Made by a program: the position numbers and the translations under genes. A stretch of 64,000 nt of DNA from Lachnoclostridium sp. An14 (GTDB lineage: Bacteria > Bacillota > Clostridia > Lachnospirales > Lachnospiraceae). Location of the stretch: positions 47,652 to 111,651 of the forward strand of contig NZ_NFLE01000011.1 in NCBI RefSeq assembly GCF_002160755.1. Direction: 5' to 3'. How positions within the stretch are numbered: the first letter of the stretch is position 1; each line of letters starts with the position of its first letter. Below, one piece after another: positions 22,101-30,406 of the stretch. The notes beneath the pieces were generated by a model that was not told the DNA's origin, ran no database searches, and saw only the letters and a list, made by a program, of their open reading frames with translations.

Positions 22101-25100
22101 GAATAGCGTACCTGTATGTCCTTCTTGTAGCTGAACGGGGTTTTTAAGAGTTCATGGACAAATTGGGTGTAATACTTCGGGTCAATCCAGGTAACGCCGA
22201 TCCGCACGTCGATCTCCGCTGCGGAGAGGTCTTTGGGCTGGGCTTGCTCCAGTGCGGCCACATTCTCTGCAAATGCAGGGTCAATCTCTGCCGCCGCCCG
22301 TGCAGCGGCCAGCTTCTTCCGGACGTTGCCGGATAAATACTCGTCTGCCGTTTCCCATCCATCTAACGGGCCGCCACCGGCTTCCGGATTTTTGTAGATG
22401 ACCCCTTTCAGGTCACGGATGATGCTGTCGGTTTCGCCTGGGGTGCCAAAAAGGGAGGACATATACCCCAAATCCACACGGGCACGTTCTCCAATAGAAA
22501 CGGCCAGGGCTTCACTGGCGGTGTCCACATGGTCAATCGTCACCTGTTGGTTGATGGTGCGTTTTGTGAACATATCCGCCTTGCGCTCTAGGTTTCCGTC
22601 CTCGTCCAATACCTCCAGGGAACACAGCAGGCAGTAGGACGAATCCTGTTCAAAGGCCCGCTTGTTTCCAGTGCTGTTTAAGAGGCCGTACTCTGCGGTA
22701 TAAGCGTCGTAGGCTTGATTCAGTTTTTCCTGAGCGGCCTTGATGTTCTCATCAGTGCCACCGTGAAGCTGCAACTCAATGAGATTTCGGGTCAGTTCCC
22801 GGAGGCTAATCATCCCCCGGATACGCTTTTCGGTGGTGGCGGGAACCTCTACCGGAATCCGTTCGCCGTTCTCCACAAAGTACAGCTTGCCGCTGACCTC
22901 CGTGTAGCTGAAATTCCGGGCTTCCGGATCGGCGGTTTCCATCCGTTCTAACAGCTCCGGGACTTCCACCGCACCTTTTTGGGAAAGAAGCTGCTGATCC
23001 GGCGGGGAGAGTTTTAACAGGGCTTCCCCAAGCTGGTCGGACAGCACAGCTCCCGGCAGCGGGGCGCAGGTAGTTTCCCGTTCGTTGCCGTACATACTCT
23101 TATCCCAGGCCATCATGCCCAGCACCATATCCGGGTGGGTTTCAAAATAGCGGTTGATAGGGATGCCGTCTGCGGTCTGTCCCAACTGCACCCAATCCGG
23201 CACCTGCTCCGGCGGCTGCGCCCGTTTTTGCAGGAACAACATATCCGTCGTCACATCCGTACCGGCGTTCCGGGAGAAGGCGTTGTTCGGCAGACGTACC
23301 GCGCCCAAAAGGTCGGCCCGCTGTGCCAGATATTCCCGCACGGTGGAATCCTGCTTATCCAGCGTTCCCTTTGAGGTGATAAAAGCCACAATCCCACCGG
23401 GCCGCACTTTATCCAGCGTTTTCACAAAAAAGTAGTCGTGAATAAGAAGGTTTTGCTTATCGTACCGGGGATCGGCCAGCTTATAGCTGCCAAAGGGTAC
23501 GTTCCCCACGGCCAGGTCAATGGAATTGTCCGGCAGGTTGACACGCTCAAAGCCATCCACGGTGATATTCGCCTGGGGATAAAGCTGCTTTGCCAGCCGT
23601 CCGGTAAGGCTGTCCAGTTCCACGCCCATCAGGGTTGCGCTCTGCATAGATTCCGGTAGAAGCCCAAAGAAGTTGCCTACGCCCATAGCAGGTTCCAGAA
23701 CGGTATCCGGATGAACGCCCATTTTCTCCAATGCCTGATACATTCCCTCAATCACGGTGGGGCTGGTAAAATGCGCGTTCAGGGTAGAACTACGGGCTGA
23801 AGCGTATTCTTCCGGGGTCAATAACGCTTTTAACTCTGCATACTCTGAAGCCCACTTTTCATTGGCTTCATCAAACGCCTGGGGAATGCCGCCCCAACCT
23901 ACATAGCGGGATAGGATCTCCTGTTCCTCCGGGGTTGCGCTGCGGCCCTGGGCTTCCAGGTCTTTTAAGAGCCGGATCGCAGCCACGTTGTTCTGGTACT
24001 TTGTCTTTTGCCCGCCTGCACCCAGGTCAGGGTCGGTGATGTGGAAGTTTTGGGCGGCAGGGGTGGAAGGGCGCTCTGGTTCCTCAATATGCAGCCGTTC
24101 CACAACCACGTCGTAAGGTAAGTGTTTTTTTTCTCCTGGATAAACTTTCTCGGTTTCTGGTGTAGCTTTTATACCCCGGTCAACAATCGCTTCATTTGCT
24201 CGCTGCCATTCATCGGCAGATACAATGGGCTTTATTTCAGGTGGAGGGAGCGTTCTGCCACTGGCCTGAGAGGTGTCAGGGGCTTTCCCGGTCTGGTCTG
24301 GGATAGCTTCTTTGATACGTTCCCATTCTTCATCAGATACGGTAATATCAACTTCATGGGTAGCGGGGCCATTCCCAACCGTCAGGGTGTCGCCCTCGCG
24401 GGTAATCGGCTGCCCGGTCAGGCCAGGCTGCTGCTTTTCGGCATCCGCTTTCTCCAGTTCCTTTATAAATTGAGCGGCGGATTCTGCGTCGGGAAAAACC
24501 TTTGCCCAACTGTTCTCGTCATAATAGTAGTCCCATGTTTCTTCATCAAAAATAGCAAAACGGCCTCCATCCGGGACATAGGAATCCGTACTGCTGGCTT
24601 CTATCACAGAATAACGATGATACGGTTTTACATCCTCCTGAATAATGGCCGGTTCTCTCTGAGCCGCGTCAAGGCCCGTGCGGATGAGGTGATCAAAGTC
24701 AAGCGTGACAAGTTCCTTGAGAATCAGTTTCGAGAGATTTTGGTACTTATCTCGATGTACCAATTCACCGTCCAGCAGGTAACTGATGGACGGCTCTACG
24801 AGATCTGCTTCCACCTGAAGGATGTGCTGTTCGTTGTCCGTGGTGGTACAGGCCAACCCGATATGCCGCAGGTCGGTAAAATCCACCTCGGAACCATATT
24901 CATACTCACAAAATTCTGTAATCAGCCTTTTGGCTGTATCAAGCTGGGATTGTTCGTAGGCTTCCGAGAGCATTTCCTCTGTGCGTGCAGCCGCAGCCAG
25001 GTCTTTTTCCTGCTGGTGTTCCACCCATTCCCGCACGATGGACACCGGCTCATTCCGGAAGATGGGAAATCCAGTTCTGACCCCAAAGGTATCATCCTGC

Positions 25101-27115
25101 AGGCTGACACGCCCCGCAGCGTAATCGACCTGATCAATGGTATAGATACGGTTTTCCTGCTCCAGCTTCATCCGCAGGGGAATAAAATCAGCCACATCCA
25201 GGTTTTTGACAATTCGATACTGACCGTTCTCCCATTCGCCAATGGTGACATTGTGGCCGTGAAGCTGTAACTGCTTTGCCAGATGGGGCCAGCCCAGGTT
25301 TGTGCCGGTGACAGTGGTTTCCCCAAGTCCGGGAATCTCCTGAACCACGGTCTTTAGGCCCAGGTCGGCGGCAGCCTGCTTTGCGTCCTCCCCATAGAGC
25401 AAAAAATAATCGCCCACCTTGACGCTTACAAAAGAGCCGGGGTGATCGGCCTTTAATTTCATGTACTCTGGCACATCCGGCACAAAGGAAGGAGAAACAG
25501 GGGCTTCTGTGGACGGTTTGACCGCTTCGGACGCGCCCGCGCCGGTGGGTTCCGGGGAGGGGACTGGCGGGGGTGGGGTTGTACCCTGGCTGCCCCCGTT
25601 TTGGGGTTCTATCTGTCCACGCTCGGCTTCGGTCAGGTCAAAGGATAGCTGCTCATTGGCCGCTGTGCCGGACTGCTCGAACAGTTTCCGGCTGGCTGTT
25701 TCCAACTTGTTATCCTTTGGCTGCTCCGGCTTTCTGCGCCGGGAACGGGAAGAAGCAGCCTCCGCTTTCTGGCGAGAAATCTTCTGTACCTGCATTTCTG
25801 GCAGGTCAAAAAGAGTAAGTTGCCGGTAGTCCGGCTTTGCAGAAAACGGCGCGTCTATCTCCACAGACGCAGAAACGGCAGGCTGTTCACCTGCCGTTCC
25901 CTTCGTGTTTAACTGTAAATCAGGTTGCTTCGGACGATTTCCTCCGCTGACTGCCGGATGTTGTTTATCCGCTGCACCCATTCCATCTGATTGCTGGCTT
26001 TCAGGGCTTCGGTCACGCCCTGTTCCTTCGCCATCTCTGCCACCAGACTGTCCATCTGTTCCTGGGCTGTCCGGTCGATCTCGGTCAGATGTGCCCACAG
26101 CCTGCCGGTCAGCAGCATCGAGTTGTAAAGTCCCTTGCGGTGTTCCATCAGATATTGTTCCCTGGCCCTTCCGAACCGGCCCAGGGTCTGCGGTTCGTTC
26201 TCCCTCTCGTCCATCCGGAGATTGGGAACCTGATACCCGTTCTGTTTCGTGTATGTCAATGTCGCCATGCTCGTCGCTCCTTTCGCGCTTTAATGTGCTA
26301 AAGTTTCTGCTATCATTATACGGCTCCCGGTCAGACTTTGCAAGAGGATTTTTGGCCTTTTCCCGTTCGATTTTCCGGATGGTGTCGCCAATCTCCAAAA
26401 GCAGTTCCCGGCTTCCCTGAGATACTGCCGTCCCCAGGCAGGCCAGGGCAGCGGTGGTGTTAAAGTTGGTGATCTCCCGAAAATCCTCTGTGTCCAGGTA
26501 ACGGTTCACATCCAGGCCGCAGCGGGAAAGGACAGCGTACTGGACGCTTGCCCGCAGGGTATTGCGGAACAGCACCTCCACATTGAAATCGTCAAGACCC
26601 TCTAAAAAGCTGTCCTCCCGCTCATAGAGCAGGTCGGGAAGATATTCGCCGTAGCTTTCCTGTACCAGCTTATCCGTGACCTCCATCAAGAGGTCGCCCA
26701 AATCACCGGCACCGTCAATTCCAAAGGCACTCCGCAGCCGCTCCATGACCGGCTCGCGGTTTTCCTCCGTCAGCTTCCACAGCCACGGGTCTTTGCCGCC
26801 CCGTACCGGATGGGTATCTGCCACATCATGCACATAGTCCAGATAGGGCTTGCCGCCGTACCCCTTGCGGATCAGCGCGATAGCAGTGCTGCCCGCATTG
26901 ACCCACCGGCGCATTTTATTGTTCCAGGTGGACATATCCGCACAGGCTGTCGCGTCCGGCTTCTGTGCGTAAATTAAAAGCTGATCGTCAAAATCGTAGG
27001 CTTTATAAAATCGTGCCGCCGTAGTGAGAAAGCGGCACCATTCCTCCGGTGAGTGTGTGACCTTCCGGCTGGTATCGGCGGCCAGTTCCGAAATGGTCTG
27101 CCATTTCTGCGCCAT
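19184..27115 (-). CDS. Giant SNF2-type helicase/N6-methylase-like conjugation protein
   Basis: 2643 residues. Order: an N-terminal conserved region (1-270); a long low-complexity linker (about 280-420) which also encodes tnpV in another frame; a MutS-I-like module (YMKLKADHPGSFVSVKVGDY); a methylase-like fold near 1140-1260 with EPAMGVGNF and NVPFG; then a superfamily-2 helicase with Walker A CVGAGKT (about 1823), VDEAH (about 1983) and QREGRILRQGN (about 2313); then a C-terminal coiled coil. Such proteins are common in Tn1549-like elements and may protect or process transferred DNA. The methylase motif NVPFG departs from NPP(F/Y), so methylation activity is doubtful. Confidence 0.85.
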   Translation of the reverse strand: MAQKWQTISELAADTSRKVTHSPEEWCRFLTTAARFYKAYDFDDQLLIYAQKPDATACADMSTWNNKMRRWVNAGSTAIALIRKGYGGKPYLDYVHDVADTHPVRGGKDPWLWKLTEENREPVMERLRSAFGIDGAGDLGDLLMEVTDKLVQESYGEYLPDLLYEREDSFLEGLDDFNVEVLFRNTLRASVQYAVLSRCGLDVNRYLDTEDFREITNFNTTAALACLGTAVSQGSRELLLEIGDTIRKIEREKAKNPLAKSDREPYNDSRNFSTLKRERSDEHGDIDIHETERVSGSQSPDGREGERTADPGPVRKGQGTISDGTPQGTLQLDAADRQAVGTSDRDRPDSPGTDGQSGGRDGEGTGRDRSPESQQSDGMGAADKQHPAVSGGNRPKQPDLQLNTKGTAGEQPAVSASVEIDAPFSAKPDYRQLTLFDLPEMQVQKISRQKAEAASSRSRRRKPEQPKDNKLETASRKLFEQSGTAANEQLSFDLTEAERGQIEPQNGGSQGTTPPPPVPSPEPTGAGASEAVKPSTEAPVSPSFVPDVPEYMKLKADHPGSFVSVKVGDYFLLYGEDAKQAAADLGLKTVVQEIPGLGETTVTGTNLGWPHLAKQLQLHGHNVTIGEWENGQYRIVKNLDVADFIPLRMKLEQENRIYTIDQVDYAAGRVSLQDDTFGVRTGFPIFRNEPVSIVREWVEHQQEKDLAAAARTEEMLSEAYEQSQLDTAKRLITEFCEYEYGSEVDFTDLRHIGLACTTTDNEQHILQVEADLVEPSISYLLDGELVHRDKYQNLSKLILKELVTLDFDHLIRTGLDAAQREPAIIQEDVKPYHRYSVIEASSTDSYVPDGGRFAIFDEETWDYYYDENSWAKVFPDAESAAQFIKELEKADAEKQQPGLTGQPITREGDTLTVGNGPATHEVDITVSDEEWERIKEAIPDQTGKAPDTSQASGRTLPPPEIKPIVSADEWQRANEAIVDRGIKATPETEKVYPGEKKHLPYDVVVERLHIEEPERPSTPAAQNFHITDPDLGAGGQKTKYQNNVAAIRLLKDLEAQGRSATPEEQEILSRYVGWGGIPQAFDEANEKWASEYAELKALLTPEEYASARSSTLNAHFTSPTVIEGMYQALEKMGVHPDTVLEPAMGVGNFFGLLPESMQSATLMGVELDSLTGRLAKQLYPQANITVDGFERVNLPDNSIDLAVGNVPFGSYKLADPRYDKQNLLIHDYFFVKTLDKVRPGGIVAFITSKGTLDKQDSTVREYLAQRADLLGAVRLPNNAFSRNAGTDVTTDMLFLQKRAQPPEQVPDWVQLGQTADGIPINRYFETHPDMVLGMMAWDKSMYGNERETTCAPLPGAVLSDQLGEALLKLSPPDQQLLSQKGAVEVPELLERMETADPEARNFSYTEVSGKLYFVENGERIPVEVPATTEKRIRGMISLRELTRNLIELQLHGGTDENIKAAQEKLNQAYDAYTAEYGLLNSTGNKRAFEQDSSYCLLCSLEVLDEDGNLERKADMFTKRTINQQVTIDHVDTASEALAVSIGERARVDLGYMSSLFGTPGETDSIIRDLKGVIYKNPEAGGGPLDGWETADEYLSGNVRKKLAAARAAAEIDPAFAENVAALEQAQPKDLSAAEIDVRIGVTWIDPKYYTQFVHELLKTPFSYKKDIQVRYSPATGEWNVSGKSRDSLNNSLAYVTYGTKRRNAYAIIEDSLNLRDTRIYDTIHEPDGSTTRVFNAKETMLAQQKQEQIREAFKDWIWKDPARRADLCQKYNELYNAIRPRSYNGEHIRFSGMNPEISLRPHQRNAVARMLYGGNSLLAHCVGAGKTFEIVAAAMESKRLGLAKKSLVVVPNHLTEQWGADFLRLYPGANVLVATKKDFEPANRKKFCSRIATGDYDAVVIGHSQFEKIPLSPERQKAILQEQIDQVIDGIQEAKAQDGERYTIKQLEKSRKSLEVRMAKLNDQSRKDDVITFEELGVDKLFVDEAHGFKNLFLATKMRNVAGIGQSEAQKSSDMFAKCRYLDEITGGRGVVFATGTPVSNSMVELYTMMRYLQYDLLKSSGLEHFDSWAANFGETTTALELAPEGTGFRSKTRFAKFFNLPELMAMWREAADIQTADMLRLPVPEAEKITEVTTPSDFQRDLVADLGERAEAVRNREVEPREDNMLKITSDGRKLALDQRLSDPTLPDDPESKVNTCVRNVLQVWRDTEKIKGTQLVFCDLSTPKGDGSFNVYDDMKQKLMAQGVPPEEIAFIHDAKTEVQKAELFSKVRKGQVRVLLGSTAKMGAGTNVQTRLAALHHLDCPWRPADIEQREGRILRQGNINKTVKIYKYVTENTFDAYNWSILENKQKFIGQLMSGKNPSRSCEDVDEAALSYAEVKALASGDPRIIEMTDLDSQVTKLKLLKANHEGQRYQLEDQLIQFFPKAISRTQEQITGLEQDLAVVQAHPLPDKEHFSITVAGQTYTERKAAGQAIIDACTKMTDVAERVPLGEYRGFPMTLWADTSTQKFQVTMKHSLSHTIELGSDPVGNIARLENALAAIADHLEQNRGKLENLNAQMEEAKLEVKRPFPQEQELAEKTSRLNVLRIALNMDGKSTGKRERDKEELDGGKPSIKGMLKRLGVEAAATASTPQKGKDMEVAI
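25909..26268 (-). CDS. tnpV: TnpV-family protein encoded inside the helicase gene
   Basis: 119 residues read in a different frame of the same strand, lying wholly within codons about 283-402 of the giant helicase gene. It starts MATLTYTKQNGYQVPNLRMD and carries the TnpV pattern GRFGRAREQYLMEHRKGLYN and LTEIDRTAQEQMDSLV. The homologue at 52971-53324 in E5 confirms the family. AAAGGAGCGACGAGC precedes the ATG, and a promoter (26315-26343) lies just upstream. Family function unknown, associated with serine-recombinase elements. Confidence 0.8.
   Translation of the reverse strand: MATLTYTKQNGYQVPNLRMDERENEPQTLGRFGRAREQYLMEHRKGLYNSMLLTGRLWAHLTEIDRTAQEQMDSLVAEMAKEQGVTEALKASNQMEWVQRINNIRQSAEEIVRSNLIYS
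26315..26343 (-). promoter_or_regulatory. Internal promoter for tnpV
   Basis: Minus strand TTGCAA (26338-26343), 17-base spacer, TATAAT (26315-26320), inside the helicase coding sequence and about 47 bases upstream of tnpV. The transcribed leader contains CACATTAAAGCGCGAAAG, also present near 18815. Confidence 0.7.
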
Positions 27116-27171
27116 AAGAACCTCCTTTCAAAAAGCAGGGCGGCACAGACACCCCATGCCGCCCCGAATGA

Positions 27172-27459
27172 TTAAGTGGATTGCCTGCGTTCCCGATTGC
27201 GCTGGTTCATCTCATCCAAAACTCGTTTCTGTGCTTCGGAGAGTGCCCGCGGCGGTGTGATTTTCACCCACTTTTTGGGCAATTCATAGGTCAACCCGCC
27301 GTGGCGGTTATCTTCGGTCTGCCGTACCTGGGCCGGATGGGTCTGGCACAGTTCCAGAAGCACCCGCTGTAAGGCGGCGTTATGGGTATAGATGCTGGCC
27401 GTGGCCTCCGCTTCGTTGAAAAGGATGATGGTTTCCTGCTCCACCTTCAGTAAGGGCAT
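27172..27459 (-). CDS. Conserved mobile-element protein, unknown function
   Basis: 95 residues from MPLLKVEQETIILFNEAEAT to a basic end (RVLDEMNQRNRERRQS). It looks like a small alpha/beta domain with a charged helical tail. It lies between the DUF-type gene at 27464 and the giant helicase on the same strand. AAGGGAACGG is the probable ribosome site. I know it only as a companion gene in this type of transfer cluster. Confidence 0.55.
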   Translation of the reverse strand: MPLLKVEQETIILFNEAEATASIYTHNAALQRVLLELCQTHPAQVRQTEDNRHGGLTYELPKKWVKITPPRALSEAQKRVLDEMNQRNRERRQST

Positions 27460-27463
27460 CCGA

Positions 27464-28138
27464 TCACCGTTCCCTTTCCGGAGCATTGGCCCCAGGTAAG
27501 GGCCGTGTCTCCTGCGCCCGACGTAGCTGCTCCCGCAGGGAAGGCGGCCTTTGGGACGGACTTTCTTCCCTGGGGTTCTGCACTCTGGCAGTATCATAGG
27601 CCTTTACGGACTCCAGATCTTTCGCACGGATGCGCTCCGGCTGGCGTTCCAGAAACGCGAGGATTTCCCCATCCGGATACCGGATCGGCTCAAAAATGCG
27701 CCCGGTCTGTAAAAACATCCCGTCCATTCCGGCCCCGGCCTTATAGTTGCCCTGGCTGTCCCGTTCACTTTCCAGAAGCACCAGGCCGTTGTCCAGCACA
27801 TACCCCGGCTCCTTGCGCTGGTTCACCCCCGGCAGTCCGATGGTCACAGAAAAATCGGTGATGGCGGCAAACTGTTCACGGGGGCCGACTTCGGAAAAAG
27901 CGTGGGGCTGCATTTCATCCCCTTCATAAACGGGGACAAACAGCTTTGGGGCTGCCGGTTCGCCGGTAACCGTGTGGTCGGCAGACTCGTACACGCCTGG
28001 AGCCTCCTCCATGAAGTAGAGCAGCGTTCCATTTTCCAAAATGTACTCCACACCGGGGATATTCTCATAACGCGGCCCCAGGTATCGTTCAAAGGTGTCA
28101 AAGGGCACCACAGCATATTGGTTTCGTTCCTCACTCAT
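27464..28138 (-). CDS. Conserved mobile-element protein, unknown function
   Basis: 224 residues, starting MSEERNQYAVVPFDTFERYL. The first two thirds look like a YodL-type or antirestriction-like alpha/beta domain (EGDEMQPHAFSEVGPREQFAAITDF); the last third is charged and disordered. The start overlaps the topoisomerase stop by 8 bases, which indicates coupling. The exact role is not inferable. Confidence 0.55.
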   Translation of the reverse strand: MSEERNQYAVVPFDTFERYLGPRYENIPGVEYILENGTLLYFMEEAPGVYESADHTVTGEPAAPKLFVPVYEGDEMQPHAFSEVGPREQFAAITDFSVTIGLPGVNQRKEPGYVLDNGLVLLESERDSQGNYKAGAGMDGMFLQTGRIFEPIRYPDGEILAFLERQPERIRAKDLESVKAYDTARVQNPREESPSQRPPSLREQLRRAQETRPLPGANAPERER

Positions 28139-30221
28139 GCTTTGCACCTGCTTTCTTCTGGTCAAATTCCAGCTTGTAATTCACATACTTGCCGGTATCG
28201 TCGAGTACTACGGTGGCATCGTAGGCCACGCCCTTTTTCTCGCTGAATAGGCCGGTCATTTTGACACGGCCCTTTTTCAACAGTGCGCTTGCCACCGCTT
28301 TGGTCAGTTCTTTATGCTTGTCGGCAAAGAAGCGGCTGTTCTTCCACATGGTAAACCCACAGGAACGGTCAATACACTGAAAACTCAGTTTGCTTTCCAC
28401 CACATCCTTGCCGCAGCGGGGACACCTGCCAATCGGTTCCCGCTGGTCAAAGAGGGAGGTGTCTGCCTGGATTGCCTGGTAGCCCTCCACCAGATCAGCA
28501 GTCATCCGTTCAATGCCGGAGAGAAAATCATCTGCGGAACGCTCCCCGCGCTCCACCTCCTTTAAGGCTGCTTCCCATTCTGCGGTCAGTTTGGCCGACT
28601 TGATACTATCCGGCAGCACCACAATCAGGTTATGGCCTTTTTTCGTGGGGAGAAGCTGACGGCCCTTACGTTCCAGAAAACCACCGCGCACCAGCTTCTC
28701 AATCACACCGGCACGGGTGGCCGGTGTCCCAAGGCCCGTGCGTTCCACGCCCTCAATCTCTGCAAATTCCTCCGCGCTGGCGTGTTCCATTGCGGAGAGC
28801 AGCAGATCTTCCGTGAAGTGTTTGGGCGGGCTGGTGGTTCCCTCGCGCACCGTCGCCTTGCAGCCGGGAAGGGACTGCCCTTCGGTGATGGATGGCAGAG
28901 CAGCCGGTTCTGGATCATCCTTTTCCGGTTTCTGTTTCAGGGTGGAGAGGAAGGCTTGTTCCACGGCCTTCCAGCCGGGGGTTGTCACCACGCGGCCCTT
29001 TGCAAAAAAGGAAGTGCCGCTGCAATCCAGTATTACCGCTGTGTCCTCATAGCCCTGCTTTTCGCTGACCGCGCACAGAAGCCGAACCATCACCAGGGTA
29101 AGGATGTTGCGCTCCCCGGCGGGCAGCGCAACAAGTGCATCCTGCTTTACCTGCATGGTAGGCAGCAGCGCGTGGTGGTCGCTGACCTTTGAAGCATCCA
29201 CCACACGGGACACATCCGTTTGCCCTATCTCCACAGAAAACGGCAGGCTGGAAACAGATCGCTCCAAAAGCTCCGGCACTGTGGCGGCGGTGTCCTCTGT
29301 TAGATAATTGGAATCAGTACGGGGATAGGTCAGCAGCTTCTTTTCATAGAGTGCCTGGGCATAGTCCAACACCTGCTGGGCGGTGTAGCCAAACAGCCGG
29401 TTTCCGTCCCTTTGGAGGGAAGTTAAATCATACAGCTTCGGCGGGCTGGCGGTACGCTGCTTTTTCTCCATACTTTGGACAGTGGCGGGCTGGCCTGCAC
29501 AGGCAGCTTTCAGTTTTTCCGCTGCCTTTTTTTCTGCCATCCGGTCGCTTACGGCAGAAAAACCGCAGTCCAGTTCCACCGTGTAAAACTTCTCCTTTTT
29601 GAAGCTGTCAATCGCAGTTTCCCGTTCCACTACCAGGGCCAGTGTGGGTGTCATGACGCGCCCCACATTGAGCGTTCTCCGGTAGAGGGTGGAGAATAGT
29701 CGGGTTCCGGTAATCCCTACCAGCCAATCCGCCTTTGCACGGCAGAGAGCCGCTGCATAGAGAAGGTCATATTCGCTGCTGGGGCGCAGGGCGGAAAACC
29801 CCGCTTTGATTGCATCCTCCTCCATCGACGAAATCCACAGCCGTTCTATCGGCTTGCGGCACCCTGCCTGCTGATACACCAGCCGGAAAATCAATTCCCC
29901 TTCACGGCCCGCATCGGTGGCGCACACCAGGCTATCCACATCGGCACGGTTCATCAGGTCGGAAAGCACCTTGAATTGTTCCTTTTTCCCTGGGTCAACA
30001 GTAAACTGCCATTCCTTCGGGATAATCGGTAAATCCTCATACGTCCACTCGGAATACTTCGGATCGTAGGCGTCGGCAGGGGCCAACCCCACCAAATGCC
30101 CGACGCACCAGCTTACCAGAAAGCCGCCGCCCTCCAAATATCCCGGTTTTTTCTGTTTGGCCCCCAGCACAGCGGCCAGACTCTGGGCCACGCTGGGTTT
30201 CTCAGCCACCACTAATTTCAA
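28131..30221 (-). CDS. topB: DNA topoisomerase III (type IA)
   Basis: 696 residues. The toprim domain is N-terminal (MKLVVAEKPSVAQSLAAVLG; DAGREGELIF). The active-site region shows LTYPRTDSNYL, whose Tyr should form the DNA link. RTGLGTPATRAGVIEKL is the conserved C-terminal core motif. A zinc-binding segment (CPRCGKDVVESKLSFQC) ends the protein. It relaxes single-strand-containing DNA and is standard in Tn1549-like conjugation modules. It precedes the two small genes and the helicase. Confidence 0.93.
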   Translation of the reverse strand: MKLVVAEKPSVAQSLAAVLGAKQKKPGYLEGGGFLVSWCVGHLVGLAPADAYDPKYSEWTYEDLPIIPKEWQFTVDPGKKEQFKVLSDLMNRADVDSLVCATDAGREGELIFRLVYQQAGCRKPIERLWISSMEEDAIKAGFSALRPSSEYDLLYAAALCRAKADWLVGITGTRLFSTLYRRTLNVGRVMTPTLALVVERETAIDSFKKEKFYTVELDCGFSAVSDRMAEKKAAEKLKAACAGQPATVQSMEKKQRTASPPKLYDLTSLQRDGNRLFGYTAQQVLDYAQALYEKKLLTYPRTDSNYLTEDTAATVPELLERSVSSLPFSVEIGQTDVSRVVDASKVSDHHALLPTMQVKQDALVALPAGERNILTLVMVRLLCAVSEKQGYEDTAVILDCSGTSFFAKGRVVTTPGWKAVEQAFLSTLKQKPEKDDPEPAALPSITEGQSLPGCKATVREGTTSPPKHFTEDLLLSAMEHASAEEFAEIEGVERTGLGTPATRAGVIEKLVRGGFLERKGRQLLPTKKGHNLIVVLPDSIKSAKLTAEWEAALKEVERGERSADDFLSGIERMTADLVEGYQAIQADTSLFDQREPIGRCPRCGKDVVESKLSFQCIDRSCGFTMWKNSRFFADKHKELTKAVASALLKKGRVKMTGLFSEKKGVAYDATVVLDDTGKYVNYKLEFDQKKAGAKHE

Positions 30222-30406
30222 TCGTGTTTCCTCCTTCCTTTCAAAAGCTGCTTATAGCAGACCCCTATACAGCGCCTTCCCATGCCATAGTTGCAGCCAT
30301 AGCAGGGATGATCGGGCGGGAGCGCCGGAGGTTCCGGCACCCGCCGCCCGGTGGGTTTCTGCTGCATCATCCGTTCCAGCCCTGGATTGTTACTGAACAG
30401 GGGCAT
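30218..30406 (-). CDS. Small Cys-rich protein between DUF4366 gene and topB
   Basis: 62 residues if started at ATG 30406 (MPLFSNNPGLERMMQQ). Four cysteines in CYGCNYGMGRRCIGVC suggest a small metal site. It overlaps the end of the upstream gene by 17 bases and the start of topB by 4 (coupling). The ribosome site is weak, so the start is uncertain. Similar short Cys proteins are found at this position in related elements. Confidence 0.5.
   Translation of the reverse strand: MPLFSNNPGLERMMQQKPTGRRVPEPPALPPDHPCYGCNYGMGRRCIGVCYKQLLKGRRKHD

Noticed and set aside
24122..25270. 382-codon plus-strand frame opposite the giant helicase gene
   Set aside because: Antisense shadow. No ribosome site, odd composition, and the minus-strand frame has recognisable domains here.
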